Shown: positions 21,049 through 30,175, numbered from the stretch's first letter. The stretch is 64,000 nucleotides of DNA from Hyphomicrobium sp. (GCF_019744875.1 NZ_JAIETU010000002.1:1240001-1304000), one strand, 5' to 3'. The notes: generated from the letters alone by a model not told the origin. Numbers and translations are program-made.

Positions 21049-23166
21049 CTATTCGGCAGCCGACAGGCCGGCCTTGGCCTTGCCTGCCGCCGCCTTCAGC
21101 GCGCTCATCTCGGCCATGACGGCGGAGGCGCGCGCAATCGGGTTCGTGAGGTAGAAATCCGTCACCGCCGAGCTGAACGGCTCGTCCTTCACGGCGCCCT
21201 TGCTGCCCGCGAGAGCATCCAGAGCGTCGCCCGACGAGGGCGTCACGCGGTCCAGCGCGGCGAGCTGCGGGGCGACCTTGTACATGGCGGCGCGCAGAGC
21301 CGGCAGGCTGTCGTAGGGCAGCGTCTGTCCGACAAGCGGCGAGAGCGCACGGATGATGGTCCAGTCCTCGCGCGCGTCGCCCGGCGGGAACGCAGCACGC
21401 GCCGTCATCTGCGCGCGGCCCTCGGTGTTTACGTAGGTCGCGCTCTTCTCGGGATAGGCGGCCGCCGGGAAGATCACGTCGGCGCGGTGCGCGCCGGCAT
21501 CGCCGTGGCTGCCTTGATAAACGACGAACGTCTTGCCGAGGCGGGCGGTGTCGATGTCGTCGGAGCCGAGCAGGAACAGAACATCCAGCTCGCCGCCTTC
21601 AGCGGCCGCGACGATGTTCGCGACGCCCGTGGTTGCCGGCTTCTTCGGCACGAAGCCGAGATCGAGACCGGCGACGCGCGAGGCTGCCGTGTGCAGCACG
21701 TTGAAGCACGCCACGCTTGCGTCTTTGCCGGCGGACGCTGCTTTCGCAATGCGCGCTGCGGCAGCGAGCACGGCGCGTCCATCGGCGCGCGCGAGAGCGG
21801 CAGCGCCGACGATGACGAGCGGGGCCTGCGCCGCCGCGAGCTTTTCGGCAAAGGCATGCTTGCCATCCGCCAGCTCACGCAGCGTCTGGCCGCCCGCGCC
21901 CAGATAGTCATACGGGTAGCCGATATCGGCCTGCTCGCCGATCACGCCGACGGTGAGCCCGCCCTGGCGCCAGCGCTTGCGGATGCGCACATTGAGGACG
22001 GCGGCCTCGATGCGCGGATTGGTGCCGATCAGCAGAATGACGTCGGCGCTTTCGATGCCGGCGATGGTGGCGTTGAACAGATAGCCGGCGCGGCCAACGC
22101 CGGGATCGATCTTGGCGCCGTCTTCACGGCAATCGATGTTGCTGGCGCCGAGACGGCCGAAAAGATCCTTGAGCGCGAACATTTCCTCAGCGCCCGCGAG
22201 CGGACCTGCGATGGCGGCCATGCGGTCGGGCTTCGTGGCGCCGATCCGCTCGGCGACGGCTGCGAGCGCGTCCTCCCATGTTGCGGGGACGAGGCGGCCA
22301 TCCTTGCGGACGTAAGGTTGATCGAGGCGTTGCGTGCGCAGGCCGTCGGCGACGTGGCGCGTCTTGTCGGAGATCCACTCCTCGTTCACGGCGTCGTTGT
22401 TGCGCGGCAGGATGCGCATCACCTCGCGGCCGCGGCAATCGATGCGGATCGCGGAGCCGACCGCATCCATGACGTCGATGCTTTCGGTCTTGCGCAGCTC
22501 CCAGGGGCGCGCGTTGTGCGCCCACGGGCGATGGGTGAGCGCGCCGACCGGGCAGAGGTCGTTCACGTTGGCGCTCATCTCGGAGAGGATGCCGCGCTCC
22601 AGATAAGTCGTAATCTCCATGTCTTCGCCGCGGCCGATGGCGCCGAGCTCTTCGACGCCCGCGATCTCGGTCATGAAGCGGACGCACCGCGTGCAGTGGA
22701 TGCAGCGGTTCATGGACGTCTTGATGAGCGGGCCGAGGTACTTCTCCTCGACGGCGCGCTTGTTCTCGGCGAAGCGCGAGCCTCCCGCGCCGTAGCCCAT
22801 GGACTGGTCCTGCAGGTCGCACTCGCCGCCCTGGTCGCAGATCGGGCAATCGAGCGGATGGTTGATGAGCAGGAATTCCATCACGCCTTCGCGCGCCTTC
22901 TTCACGGTGGCGCTGCGGGTCGAGATGACCTTCGGAGTGTTGTCGCGATTGGGTGGCAGATCGTTGACGCCCATAGCGCAGGAGGCGATCGGCTTCGGGC
23001 TGCCCTGCACCTCGACGAGGCACATGCGGCAGTTGCCCGCGATCGACAGGCGCTCGTGATAGCAGAAGCGCGGGATCTCGGCGCCAGCCAGCTCGCACGC
23101 CTGCAACAGCGTGATGCCGTCCTCGACCGTGATGGCCTTGCCGTCGATGATGAGGTCCTTAGGCAT
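21049..23166 (-). CDS. nuoG: NADH-quinone oxidoreductase subunit G
   Basis: Iron-sulfur subunit of complex I, 705 aa. The N-terminal domain has the [2Fe-2S] cysteines ([19 protein letters not shown]...C), the HxxxC-type [4Fe-4S] site ([18 protein letters not shown]) and a further [4Fe-4S] site ([10 protein letters not shown] ... CPVGALT), followed by a molybdopterin-oxidoreductase-like domain. The frame stays open upstream to 23358, but the ATG at 23166 ([12 protein letters not shown]) is the family start and overlaps the stop of the pentapeptide gene by one base (TGATG). Confidence 0.96.
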   Translation of the reverse strand: MPKDLIIDGKAITVEDGITLLQACELAGAEIPRFCYHERLSIAGNCRMCLVEVQGSPKPIASCAMGVNDLPPNRDNTPKVISTRSATVKKAREGVMEFLLINHPLDCPICDQGGECDLQDQSMGYGAGGSRFAENKRAVEEKYLGPLIKTSMNRCIHCTRCVRFMTEIAGVEELGAIGRGEDMEITTYLERGILSEMSANVNDLCPVGALTHRPWAHNARPWELRKTESIDVMDAVGSAIRIDCRGREVMRILPRNNDAVNEEWISDKTRHVADGLRTQRLDQPYVRKDGRLVPATWEDALAAVAERIGATKPDRMAAIAGPLAGAEEMFALKDLFGRLGASNIDCREDGAKIDPGVGRAGYLFNATIAGIESADVILLIGTNPRIEAAVLNVRIRKRWRQGGLTVGVIGEQADIGYPYDYLGAGGQTLRELADGKHAFAEKLAAAQAPLVIVGAAALARADGRAVLAAAARIAKAASAGKDASVACFNVLHTAASRVAGLDLGFVPKKPATTGVANIVAAAEGGELDVLFLLGSDDIDTARLGKTFVVYQGSHGDAGAHRADVIFPAAAYPEKSATYVNTEGRAQMTARAAFPPGDAREDWTIIRALSPLVGQTLPYDSLPALRAAMYKVAPQLAALDRVTPSSGDALDALAGSKGAVKDEPFSSAVTDFYLTNPIARASAVMAEMSALKAAAGKAKAGLSAAE

Positions 23167-23525
23167 CAGACTACGCCCTCGTTCGCTGGGCTGGAAATCG
23201 AAGCTTTGTAAGCGGCAAGGAGGTCGACCACCGGAACGCCGTCGATCGACAGCCCCTCGATCCGGCAGTTGGCAATCGCGGCGCCGGTGAGATTGGCGTT
23301 CTCGATCTTCAAGCCCGACAGGTTCACATCGTGAATGCGCCAGCCGGACATATTGCAATCGTCAAACCGGCAGCCGGACAGATTGATGTTGTGGTAGACG
23401 CCGCCCGAGAGATTCACGTTCTCGAACGTCGCGCCTGACAGATTGACGTCGTCAAACACGGACCCGGAGACATCCGAGCGGCTGATATCGAGCCGATGGT
23501 TCTCCTGGTGGATCTTCCTGGTCAC
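23166..23525 (-). CDS. Pentapeptide-repeat protein inside the nuo operon
   Basis: A 119-residue protein between nuoF and nuoG. Residues about 18-90 are built from pentapeptide repeats seen as a 10-residue period: [60 protein letters not shown]. Such repeats form a right-handed quadrilateral beta-helix. The C-terminal 25 residues are not repetitive. The start is a GTG (23525) overlapping the nuoF stop in a GTGA arrangement, and its stop overlaps the nuoG ATG by one base, so it is coupled on both sides. No signal peptide or membrane segment. A role in complex I assembly or control is suggested only by position. Confidence 0.88.
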   Translation of the reverse strand: MTRKIHQENHRLDISRSDVSGSVFDDVNLSGATFENVNLSGGVYHNINLSGCRFDDCNMSGWRIHDVNLSGLKIENANLTGAAIANCRIEGLSIDGVPVVDLLAAYKASISSPANEGVV

Positions 23526-24808
23526 TGCGCGGCCTCCTTGTGGGCCGCCTGATAGGCGTCGATGCGGGCTTCGATCTCGGGGCGGAAGTGGCGGATCAGG
23601 CCCTGAACGGGCCAGGCCGCCGCATCACCCAGCGCGCAGATGGTGTGACCTTCGATCTGCTTCGAAACGTCGAACAGCTTGTCGATCTCGGACTTTTCCG
23701 CTTCGCCGCGCGCCATGCGCTCGAGCACGCGCCACATCCAGCCGGTGCCTTCGCGGCAGGGCGTGCACTGGCCGCAGCTCTCGTGCTTGTAGAAGTAGGC
23801 GATGCGGGCGATGGCCTTGACCACGTCGGCCGACTTGTCGAGCACGATGATCGCGGCCGTGCCCATGCCGGACTTCAGCTTCGTCAGGCTGTCGAAGTCC
23901 ATCGTCAGCGTTTCGCACAGGTCGGCCGGAATGAGCGGCATGGACGAGCCGCCCGGAATGACCGCCATCAGGTTATTCCAGCCACCGCGCACGCCGCCGC
24001 AATGCTCATCGATGAGCTGGCGCAGCGGAATGCCCATCTCTTCCTCGACGACGCACGGCCGGTTCACGTGGCCGGAAATCTGGAACAGCTTAGTGCCCGT
24101 GTTATTTGGCAGGCCGAGTGCTGCGAACCAGTTGCCGCCGCGGCGCAGGATGTCCGGCACGACGGCAATGCTCTCGACGTTGTTGATCGTGGTCGGCGCG
24201 CCGTAGAGGCCGACGTTGGCGGGGAACGGCGGCTTCAGGCGCGGCTGGCCCTTGCGGCCTTCGAGGCTTTCGAGCAGCGCGGTTTCCTCGCCGCAGATGT
24301 ATGCGCCTGCGCCGTGCGCCAAGTAGAGATCGAAATCCCAGCCGTGGACGTTGTTCTTGCCGATCAGCTTGGCGGCGTAGGCTTCGTCGACGGCGCGCTG
24401 GAGGCGCTCGCGCTCGCGGATGAATTCGCCGCGGATATAGATGTAGCAGGTGTGGGCGCGCATCGCGAAGGCTGCGAGCAGCGCGCCTTCGATCAGAAGA
24501 TGGGGATCATTGCGCATGATCTCGCGGTCCTTGCAGGACCCCGGCTCGCTCTCGTCGGCGTTGATGACGAGATACGACGGGCGCGGATCGGCCTTCGGCA
24601 TGAAGCTCCACTTGAGCCCCGTCGGGAAGCCCGCACCGCCGCGCCCACGCAGGCCCGACGTCTTGACCTCGTGAATGATCCAGTCGTGGCCCTTGTCGAT
24701 GAAGAACTTGGTGCCGTCCCAGGAGCCGCGCTTGAGCGCGCCCTTGAGCCCCGAGTCGTGGAGCCCGTAAATGTTGCGGAAGATCCGATCCTTGTCCTCG
24801 AGCAGCAT
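23522..24808 (-). CDS. nuoF: NADH-quinone oxidoreductase subunit F
   Basis: NADH- and FMN-binding subunit of complex I (428 aa). The NADH-binding [16 protein letters not shown], the FMN-site [19 protein letters not shown] and the [4Fe-4S] cysteines [16 protein letters not shown] plus [10 protein letters not shown] are all present. It begins six bases after nuoE and its stop overlaps the GTG of the pentapeptide gene. Confidence 0.97.
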   Translation of the reverse strand: MLLEDKDRIFRNIYGLHDSGLKGALKRGSWDGTKFFIDKGHDWIIHEVKTSGLRGRGGAGFPTGLKWSFMPKADPRPSYLVINADESEPGSCKDREIMRNDPHLLIEGALLAAFAMRAHTCYIYIRGEFIRERERLQRAVDEAYAAKLIGKNNVHGWDFDLYLAHGAGAYICGEETALLESLEGRKGQPRLKPPFPANVGLYGAPTTINNVESIAVVPDILRRGGNWFAALGLPNNTGTKLFQISGHVNRPCVVEEEMGIPLRQLIDEHCGGVRGGWNNLMAVIPGGSSMPLIPADLCETLTMDFDSLTKLKSGMGTAAIIVLDKSADVVKAIARIAYFYKHESCGQCTPCREGTGWMWRVLERMARGEAEKSEIDKLFDVSKQIEGHTICALGDAAAWPVQGLIRHFRPEIEARIDAYQAAHKEAAQ

Positions 24809-24814
24809 GGCGAT

Positions 24815-25522
24815 CTAACCCTCGGATTTGTCGGACGCGGGCGCATCACCTGCCGGTGCGCCGTCGCGGAGCTCAGGGAAGCGCGCCCGCCACGAGCCGA
24901 CCGTCGAGCCGTCGTAGAGCTCAGGATCGACAAGGCTGGTCGGCGCGCCTTCGGGCTCCGACGTCTTGCGGCCGATCTGCGAGCCGGACTTCGGCGCCGA
25001 TCCGCGCGCGAACGCGCCCAGGATCTTGTCCAGCGATTCGGGCGTCAGATCCTCGTAGGTGTCCTTGAAGATCTGCACCATCGGCGCGTTGGCGCAGACG
25101 CCGAGGCATTCCACCTCTTCCCACGAGAACTGCCCGTCCTCCGAGAGCGTGTGCGGATGTTCCGAGATGCGCCGCTTGCAGACTTCGATCAGGCCTTCGG
25201 CGCCGCGTAGCTGGCACGGCGTGGTGCCGCAAACCTGCACGTGCGCTTTCGCGCCGACGGGGGAGAGCTGGAACATCGTGTAGAACGTCGCGACCTCGTA
25301 GGCGCGGATGTAGGCGACGTCGAGCATGTCGGCGACGTAGCGCAACGCGGGCTCAGGCAGCCAGCCGTTCGACTGCTCCTGCGCGCGCCAGAGCAATGGA
25401 ATAATCGCGGAGGCTTGTTTGCCCGGCGGATATTTGGCGATCGTCTCGTTGGCCCACGCGAGGTTCTCTGGCGTAAACGAGAAATCGTGCGGCTGATCGG
25501 GATGAAGGCGGCGGACGGCCAT
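24815..25522 (-). CDS. nuoE: NADH-quinone oxidoreductase subunit E
   Basis: Thioredoxin-fold [2Fe-2S] subunit of complex I, 235 aa from ATG 25522 ([14 protein letters not shown]). The four cluster ligands are in [10 protein letters not shown] and [12 protein letters not shown] 70-residue C-terminal extension rich in Gly, Pro and Ala (from about residue 165) is common in Alphaproteobacteria. The open frame begins at 25600 but the family start is 25522. It is the first nuo gene of this cluster: no nuoA-D lie upstream. Confidence 0.95.
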   Translation of the reverse strand: MAVRRLHPDQPHDFSFTPENLAWANETIAKYPPGKQASAIIPLLWRAQEQSNGWLPEPALRYVADMLDVAYIRAYEVATFYTMFQLSPVGAKAHVQVCGTTPCQLRGAEGLIEVCKRRISEHPHTLSEDGQFSWEEVECLGVCANAPMVQIFKDTYEDLTPESLDKILGAFARGSAPKSGSQIGRKTSEPEGAPTSLVDPELYDGSTVGSWRARFPELRDGAPAGDAPASDKSEG

Positions 25523-25779
25523 GCTGGCTCCCCAGTGCGGATCACCCGCGGAGAATGGAGGCCGCACGGACCGCAGAATGGCCTCGACGGCCGCTCGCAC
25601 TACGGTCTCTGCGTGCGCTCACCCCCGCAGCAGTGTTAACCGTTCCAGTACGTCTATCGCAGCGCGAAAGCAAGGGCGCACGCGTGCGAAACGCCGCCAC
25701 AACCATATGATTCAGGAAGCAGACTTTGGTCGCAGCACGACGCGAAAGTCGAGCGCTGCCGTCAGGGATAAGCGCGCGC

Positions 25780-26124
25780 TCAGCCGAGCGGGATGCTGAG
25801 CCAGCCCGTGATCAGCAGCACGGTCGCGATCGGCGCGAGGAACAGCGAGATCTGCGAGCCGACGCGCAAAAAGCCGGTCCAGAAAATCGCGAGCAGAATG
25901 CCGAACAGAATGATCACCCAGCCGCCCGCTTCGGGACCGCGCGCAACGGCGAACCAGACCGAAACGGCGATGGCGACCAGCCCGATGAGGACCGGGATGG
26001 CCGGGAAATCCATCTGTAGGGCGCCCATCGGCCACTGGCGGCGCATCGCGAAAATGCTGTAGGTCGCGAGCGAAAGCCCCCAGCCCAGTGCTGCAACCGC
26101 CAACAGAAAAAGATTATCCATCAT
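25780..26124 (-). CDS. Small four-helix membrane protein
   Basis: A 114-residue protein that is almost entirely hydrophobic, with four predicted transmembrane segments (about 3-25, 40-60, 65-85 and 92-112). I do not recognise a family. It starts with two consecutive ATG codons (26124 and 26121). It is on the same strand as nuoE but 257 bases away, so co-transcription is uncertain. Confidence 0.65.
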   Translation of the reverse strand: MMDNLFLLAVAALGWGLSLATYSIFAMRRQWPMGALQMDFPAIPVLIGLVAIAVSVWFAVARGPEAGGWVIILFGILLAIFWTGFLRVGSQISLFLAPIATVLLITGWLSIPLG

Positions 26125-26309
26125 CGCTTTACTAGGCCCCCGAGCCCGAACCGGCTCCCGATTTTGCGCGGAATTCTGCCAGTTTTCCGGGCCCTTCGCT
26201 ACAGTCGGTTGAGAAGCCGGTTAAGGACGGCTCCGGTGGCCAGGCCGCCATGCCTCCCGATCCGGGCCTCGCTCCGCCGCCGCGCAGGCCGTCGCGGCCC
26301 GCAAGAGGC

Positions 26310-26338
26310 TTGCCTCACTCGCGGTCAGACGCCATATT
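26310..26338 (+). promoter_or_regulatory. Sigma-70-type promoter of the 4.5S RNA gene
   Basis: TTGCCT (26310-26315), a 17-base spacer and CATATT (26333-26338) end seven bases before the predicted 5' end of the RNA near 26345. The spacing and position fit well. Confidence 0.65.
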
Positions 26339-26344
26339 CCGCTT

Positions 26345-26442
26345 CGAGGCTGGCGGCGGACGAGACCATCGCCAACCGGGTCAGGTCCGGAAGGAAGCAG
26401 CCCTAACGACAGGTGCACGGGTCGTTCGTCAGCCTCTCTTTA
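26345..26442 (+). ncRNA. ffs: Signal recognition particle 4.5S RNA
   Basis: RNA component of the signal recognition particle, which pairs with Ffh to target membrane proteins co-translationally. The conserved domain IV motif ggtcaggtccggaaggaagc (part of 26379-26402) is unmistakable. The ends pair: gaggctggcg (26346-26355) with cgtcagcctc (26427-26436), giving a hairpin of about 95 nt, the usual bacterial short form. A run ctctttaattt follows and may end transcription. ffs upstream of dnaX is common in Alphaproteobacteria. Confidence 0.95.
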
Positions 26443-26490
26443 ATTTGCTCACGCCCGCGAGGCGGGCTCCGCAGGGGCGGCGCTCGCGCC

Positions 26491-26573
26491 GGGTCGCCTT
26501 GCTCCCGAGCCCTTCGGGCTAAGGGGCGGTTCACGTGGGCGCGGGTCGCCTTGCTCCCGGGCCCTTTGGGCCC
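26491..26573. repeat. Tandem hairpin repeats between ffs and the Cys-rich genes
   Basis: A 30-base unit beginning gggtcgccttgctccc occurs at 26491-26520 and 26543-26572 (period 52). Each copy ends in a hairpin: agccc-ttc-gggct and gggccc-ttt-gggccc. A third, decayed hairpin containing gctcccgggccgttcggc follows near 26595-26612. Confidence 0.8.
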
Positions 26574-26659
26574 AGAGTGAGGTTCGCCAAGACGCTCCCG
26601 GGCCGTTCGGCAGACGTGTTGTCCTTGGACAGAAGAGCTTTGGGGCATTGGAGCGAGGC

Positions 26660-26986
26660 GTGTTGAAGATCCTTCGCCCACTGCTGATGCTGCTTGCGGC
26701 TCTGCCGCTGATGATGGGCGTCGTCACAGCCAGCTTTGCCGAAGCGCCCTGTCCCTATGGCCACAACGGCGGCACCGATCGGTCTCCCTGCCCCTGTTGC
26801 GACAAGCTGATTTTGGCTGCAGCGGTGCCCTGCCTTCAGTGCCAATCGGCCATCGAATCCGCCACGGCCGGCTGGCTGCCGCGCCTTGACGCGACACGCA
26901 TTTCTTTCGCGCCGCTCAACCAGCGCGCGGGCGGGCTCAGCATCGAGCCGCCGCTTCCTCCTCCGCGATCGATGGGTCTTTCGTAA
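26660..26986 (+). CDS. Small secreted Cys-rich protein
   Basis: A 108-residue protein from GTG 26660, with GGAG six bases upstream; an in-frame TTG at 26648 is an alternative. Residues 1-28 are a clear Sec signal peptide (LRPLLMLLAALPLMMGVV) cleaved near SFAEA. The mature part has six cysteines in about 35 residues: APCPYGHNGG, SPCPCCDKL and VPCLQCQS. It ends in a Pro-rich tail (EPPLPPPRSMG). The overall layout resembles small exported heavy-metal-associated proteins of the DUF2946 type, but that is a weak analogy. It is 34 bases upstream of the next Cys-rich gene on the same strand, probably one operon. Confidence 0.7.
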   Translation: MLKILRPLLMLLAALPLMMGVVTASFAEAPCPYGHNGGTDRSPCPCCDKLILAAAVPCLQCQSAIESATAGWLPRLDATRISFAPLNQRAGGLSIEPPLPPPRSMGLS

Positions 26987-27020
26987 GTCCGAAATCCCAT
27001 CATCAAACAGGAGAAACCCA

Positions 27021-27140
27021 ATGACAAAAGTCATTGCATCGGCGGTCTTTGCGCTTCTGGCGCTGACCGTCACGGCCCAGGCTGCGCAGGTTTGCTGCGA
27101 CCTTCTGGTCTGCTGTGACGGCGGACCTTGCTGCGACTAG
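27021..27140 (+). CDS. 39-residue secreted peptide with three CCD motifs
   Basis: The gene encodes 39 residues: a 21-residue signal peptide (MTKVIASAVFALLALTVTAQ then A) and a mature peptide of 18 residues, AQVCCDLLVCCDGGPCCD. Six of these 18 residues are cysteine, arranged as three CCD units. The ATG is preceded by caggaga at a seven-base spacing. Export and a thiol-rich acidic core suggest metal binding, for example copper or zinc, but no experiment or recognised family supports this here. It is the second gene after the Cys-rich 108-residue protein. Confidence 0.75.
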   Translation: MTKVIASAVFALLALTVTAQAAQVCCDLLVCCDGGPCCD

Positions 27141-27309
27141 TCTCGCGAACGGCGCTCGCTCCGAAAGGGGCGAGCGCTATCGCAGCCCCTCCCCCGTACC
27201 CTTCGGGGGCTCGTCTTGCTGATCCGGCGCTTTAGATCCTAAGATCGCGCCGCGCTCTGCCGGGCCGGCACCAGCCCGCCCGCGACGAACGAAGTGAAAT
27301 GCAGGATCG

Positions 27310-29184
27310 ATGGCCAAGAAGAAATCGGATAGCGATGCGATGACGGCTGACGAGGCGAACTCGCCGGCCAAGCCGTATGTCGTGCTGGCGCGGAAATACC
27401 GGCCGCAGACGTTCGACGACCTGATCGGCCAGGAAACCATGGTGCAGACGCTGCGCAACGCGTTCACATCGGGGCGCATCGCGCACGGTTTCATGCTGAC
27501 CGGCGTACGCGGCGTCGGCAAGACGACGACGGCCCGCATTCTCGCGCGCGCGCTCAACTACGAGACCGACACGATCCATCAGCCGACGATCGACATGCCC
27601 GTGCTCGGCATCAATTGCCGCGAGATCATGGAGAGCCGGCACCCGGACGTGATCGAAATGGACGCCGCGTCCAACACCGGCGTCGACAACATCCGCGAGA
27701 TCATCGAAAGCGCGCGCTACCGGCCGCTCTCCGCCCGCACCAAGGTTTTCATTATCGACGAGGTGCACATGCTCTCGAAGGGCGCGTTCAACGCGCTCCT
27801 CAAGACGCTCGAAGAGCCGCCGGGGCATGTGAAGTTCATTTTCGCCACGACCGAAGTGCGCAAGGTGCCGGTGACGGTGCTGTCGCGCTGCCAGCGCTTC
27901 GACCTCAGGCGCGTCGACGTTCCGCGCCTCGCCCAGCACCTCAAGTCCATTGTCGCCAACGAAGGCGCATCAGCCGACGACGACGCGCTGACGCTCATTT
28001 CGCGCGCCGCGGAAGGCTCGGTGCGCGATGCGCTGTCGATCCTCGATCAGGCGATCTCCACCTCACTTGGCGCGGACAGCGCAGACGGCAGCACGGTCAC
28101 GGCGGCGGACGTTCGTGCGATGCTCGGGCTCGCCGACCGCGGGCGGATCTTCGATCTCCTCGAGCAGCTGGTCGCGGGAGATATCGCATCCGCGCTCCAG
28201 GCGCTCGACCGCCTGCACCACGATGGCGCGGAAGCCGCGCAGGTGCTCTCCGACCTCGCCGAAGCGACGCACATCACGGCGCGCATCAAGGCTGTCGGCG
28301 CGGACGCCGCCGGTGAAGACCTCGCCCTCGACGAAAAGCGCCGCGCAAGCGCGCTTGGCGAGCGCCTCTCGATGGCGCTTCTGGCGCGCCTCTGGCAGAT
28401 GCTGCTCAAGGGTCTCGAGGAAGCCGGCAAGGCGCCCAACCCGCTCGCGGCCGCCGAAATGGTGCTGATCCGGATCGCGCACACGTCCGATTTGCCGCCG
28501 CCGGACGAGATCATTCGCGCGCTTGGCGGCGCACCCACATCGCGCCGATCCGCCGAGCGGCCCCCCGCGGCCGAACGCAACGGAGCGGGCGCGCATGCAG
28601 CCTCCTCCACGGCACCCGTTGCCCGCCGCGACGCCGAGTTCGAAGGGGCAGACGGCGACGGTGCCGGCGACGCGGCGTTCGACTCGGAAAACCCCGGCGA
28701 TTTCGATTTTCCCTCCGACGGCGGGATCGACGAAGAGGCGGACGAGGACGGCGCGCCCGCCGTGGCGGCGCCCGGCCCGTCGCTGCGGCCTCTGTTGCGG
28801 TTTGCGGATGTGGTGGCGCTCGCCGGCGACCGGCGCGATGCGAAGCTGCGCATTGCGCTCGAAGATCAGGTGAGCCTCGTCAGCTACGACGGGACGGCCG
28901 GCACCATCGACCTGTTCCTGCTGCCGGGCGGCAACCCGGACGTCGCCAACGACCTGCGCGAGAAGCTCAACAAGTGGACGGGGCGGCGCTGGATCGTGGC
29001 GCTCTCGAAGGTGCCCGGCGAGCGGCCGATCGGCGAAGTGCGCCGCGAGCGCGATGCGCGCGAACTCGCGGCCCTGAAGCAGCACCCGGCAGTGGCGGCG
29101 GTGCTGGGTGCGTTCCCCGATGCGGAGGTGACGCCGGTGCGTCCCGTGCAGCGCGAGCGCGACGACGACAGCAAGACGGGGTGA
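27310..29184 (+). CDS. dnaX: DNA polymerase III subunit gamma/tau
   Basis: Clamp-loader ATPase subunit, 624 aa. Residues about 30-260 are the AAA+ module: Walker A GVRGVGKTTTA, Walker B FIIDEVHML, SRC motif VLSRCQRF and sensor 2 GSVRDALSILDQ. The zinc-finger cysteines of the E. coli protein are missing from the stretch between Walker A and DVIEMDAASNTG, which I understand to be usual for Alphaproteobacteria. An acidic, Ala/Pro-rich linker (about 415-490) leads to the tau C-terminal domain. No slippery A-run for a gamma frameshift is evident. Followed, after inserted genes, by ybaB. Confidence 0.96.
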   Translation: MAKKKSDSDAMTADEANSPAKPYVVLARKYRPQTFDDLIGQETMVQTLRNAFTSGRIAHGFMLTGVRGVGKTTTARILARALNYETDTIHQPTIDMPVLGINCREIMESRHPDVIEMDAASNTGVDNIREIIESARYRPLSARTKVFIIDEVHMLSKGAFNALLKTLEEPPGHVKFIFATTEVRKVPVTVLSRCQRFDLRRVDVPRLAQHLKSIVANEGASADDDALTLISRAAEGSVRDALSILDQAISTSLGADSADGSTVTAADVRAMLGLADRGRIFDLLEQLVAGDIASALQALDRLHHDGAEAAQVLSDLAEATHITARIKAVGADAAGEDLALDEKRRASALGERLSMALLARLWQMLLKGLEEAGKAPNPLAAAEMVLIRIAHTSDLPPPDEIIRALGGAPTSRRSAERPPAAERNGAGAHAASSTAPVARRDAEFEGADGDGAGDAAFDSENPGDFDFPSDGGIDEEADEDGAPAVAAPGPSLRPLLRFADVVALAGDRRDAKLRIALEDQVSLVSYDGTAGTIDLFLLPGGNPDVANDLREKLNKWTGRRWIVALSKVPGERPIGEVRRERDARELAALKQHPAVAAVLGAFPDAEVTPVRPVQRERDDDSKTG

Positions 29185-29187
29185 GGT

Positions 29188-29250
29188 GGACAGCAGGCAG
29201 CCGGTGAACCTGCTGCTGCCTGTTGCCCGCTGCCGACTGCCTGCGGGGGA
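29188..29250. repeat. Dispersed intergenic repeat, copy downstream of dnaX
   Basis: This stretch is a run of ctgcctg/caggcag units. Bases 29216-29235 read on the minus strand as cggcagcgggcaacaggcag, matching 17 of 20 bases of the nuoK-nuoL spacer copy. It can fold with cagcaggcag at 29191-29200. Confidence 0.6.
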
Positions 29251-29362
29251 ATTGCTCCCGATTTTCTGCGTGATGGGCCGTGTCCCCTCCCCGGTCAACA
29301 CTGGCAATGTTATAGCATGGCAATAGCTGCCGCTTGGACAGCGACGGCGGGGAGAAAACGCC

Positions 29363-29617
29363 ATGCGCTTTGTTTCACTTTCGGCTGCCCTGCTGGCGGC
29401 CCTGACCGGATCCGCCTTCGCGGCGTCCGAAGGCAAGTTCTCAAAGACCACCGTCGACGGCATCGCCAAATCGCTGACCGCCGATGGCTGCAAGCTCGGC
29501 GAAATCTCATCCGGCGACGGCTTCTATGCCATCTCGAACGCCGAGTGCGCCGACGGCAAGTACACCATCACCGTCGATACCAATTTCAAGATCACCGACA
29601 AAAAGAAGAAAGAGTAG
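29363..29617 (+). CDS. Small exported protein, possibly PepSY-like
   Basis: An 84-residue protein with a signal peptide (residues 1-20, cleaved near SAFAA) and a mature domain of about 60 residues: a helix (VDGIAKSLTADGCKLG), then strands (GDGFYAISNAECADGKYTITV) and a Lys-rich end. The helix-strand layout is like a single PepSY domain, a weak resemblance. A good ribosome site (gggag) precedes the ATG, and a rho-independent terminator follows at 29662. So it is its own transcript inside the dnaX-ybaB interval. Confidence 0.75.
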   Translation: MRFVSLSAALLAALTGSAFAASEGKFSKTTVDGIAKSLTADGCKLGEISSGDGFYAISNAECADGKYTITVDTNFKITDKKKKE

Positions 29618-29661
29618 CTCCGCGCACCTTCTCCCGCACAAGGACGCGATCGAGTAACTTG

Positions 29662-29688
29662 GCCGGGCGAAAGCCCGGCACTTTTTTT
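29662..29688 (+). terminator. Rho-independent terminator
   Basis: Seven-bp stem gccgggc-gaaa-gcccggc (29662-29679) followed by ac and seven T. It ends the transcript of the small exported protein at 29363. Confidence 0.9.
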
Positions 29689-29764
29689 GCGCCAACTCTG
29701 GTTCCCCAAGGCACTTCCCACCGCCCCGCGCGTTCTCATGCCGTCATCATGAGGAGGCGGACGC

Positions 29765-30133
29765 ATGGACGATCCCTTCAACCTGCAACGCTTCGTGGAT
29801 GCGCAATCGCTCGTCTACGAAACCGTGCTGCGCGAACTGCGCGCCGGACGCAAAGCCACCCATTGGATTTGGTTCATCTTTCCGCAGGAGGCGGGCCTCG
29901 GCCGCAGCGCTATGTCGGAGCGCTACGCGATCTCGTCCCTCGACGAGGCGCGCGCCTATCTCGCCCACCCGATCCTCGGCACCCGCATCCGGGAGTGCGC
30001 AGGTCTGGTGTTCTCCCACCGGAACATTCCGCTGGAAGACATTCTGGGTGAGCTCGACGCCCGGAAGTTCAGGTCGTCGATGGAGCTGTTCGCGCGCGCC
30101 GGGGTCGATTTGGCACGATGCGGCACCCCGTAA
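29765..30133 (+). CDS. DUF1810 protein with a shortened C-terminus
   Basis: A 122-residue member of DUF1810. The family signature is clear: NLQRFVDAQ, ELRAGRKATHWIWFIFPQ, SERYAISSLDEARAYLAHP and KFRSSMELFARA. Family members usually continue another 15-20 residues with a FxxxLxxxFGGxPDxxTL type ending; here the frame ends LARCGTP. An adjacent frame reads APRKLL and a stop, so the tail looks altered by a small deletion or frameshift. Function of DUF1810 is unknown. The ribosome site gaggagg is strong. Confidence 0.85.
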   Translation: MDDPFNLQRFVDAQSLVYETVLRELRAGRKATHWIWFIFPQEAGLGRSAMSERYAISSLDEARAYLAHPILGTRIRECAGLVFSHRNIPLEDILGELDARKFRSSMELFARAGVDLARCGTP

Positions 30134-30175
30134 ATTGCTCTAGGTTCTGGACAAAGCCACCCGGTAGGAGGACCG

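Noticed and set aside
26165-26344. GC-rich stems upstream of the 4.5S RNA considered as a longer SRP RNA
   Set aside because: The conserved core and closing helix already fit a normal 95-nt short form, and a promoter lies at 26310-26338.
27310-29184. Programmed frameshift for a gamma form of DnaX
   Set aside because: No A-rich slippery heptamer with a following hairpin is visible near the middle of the gene.
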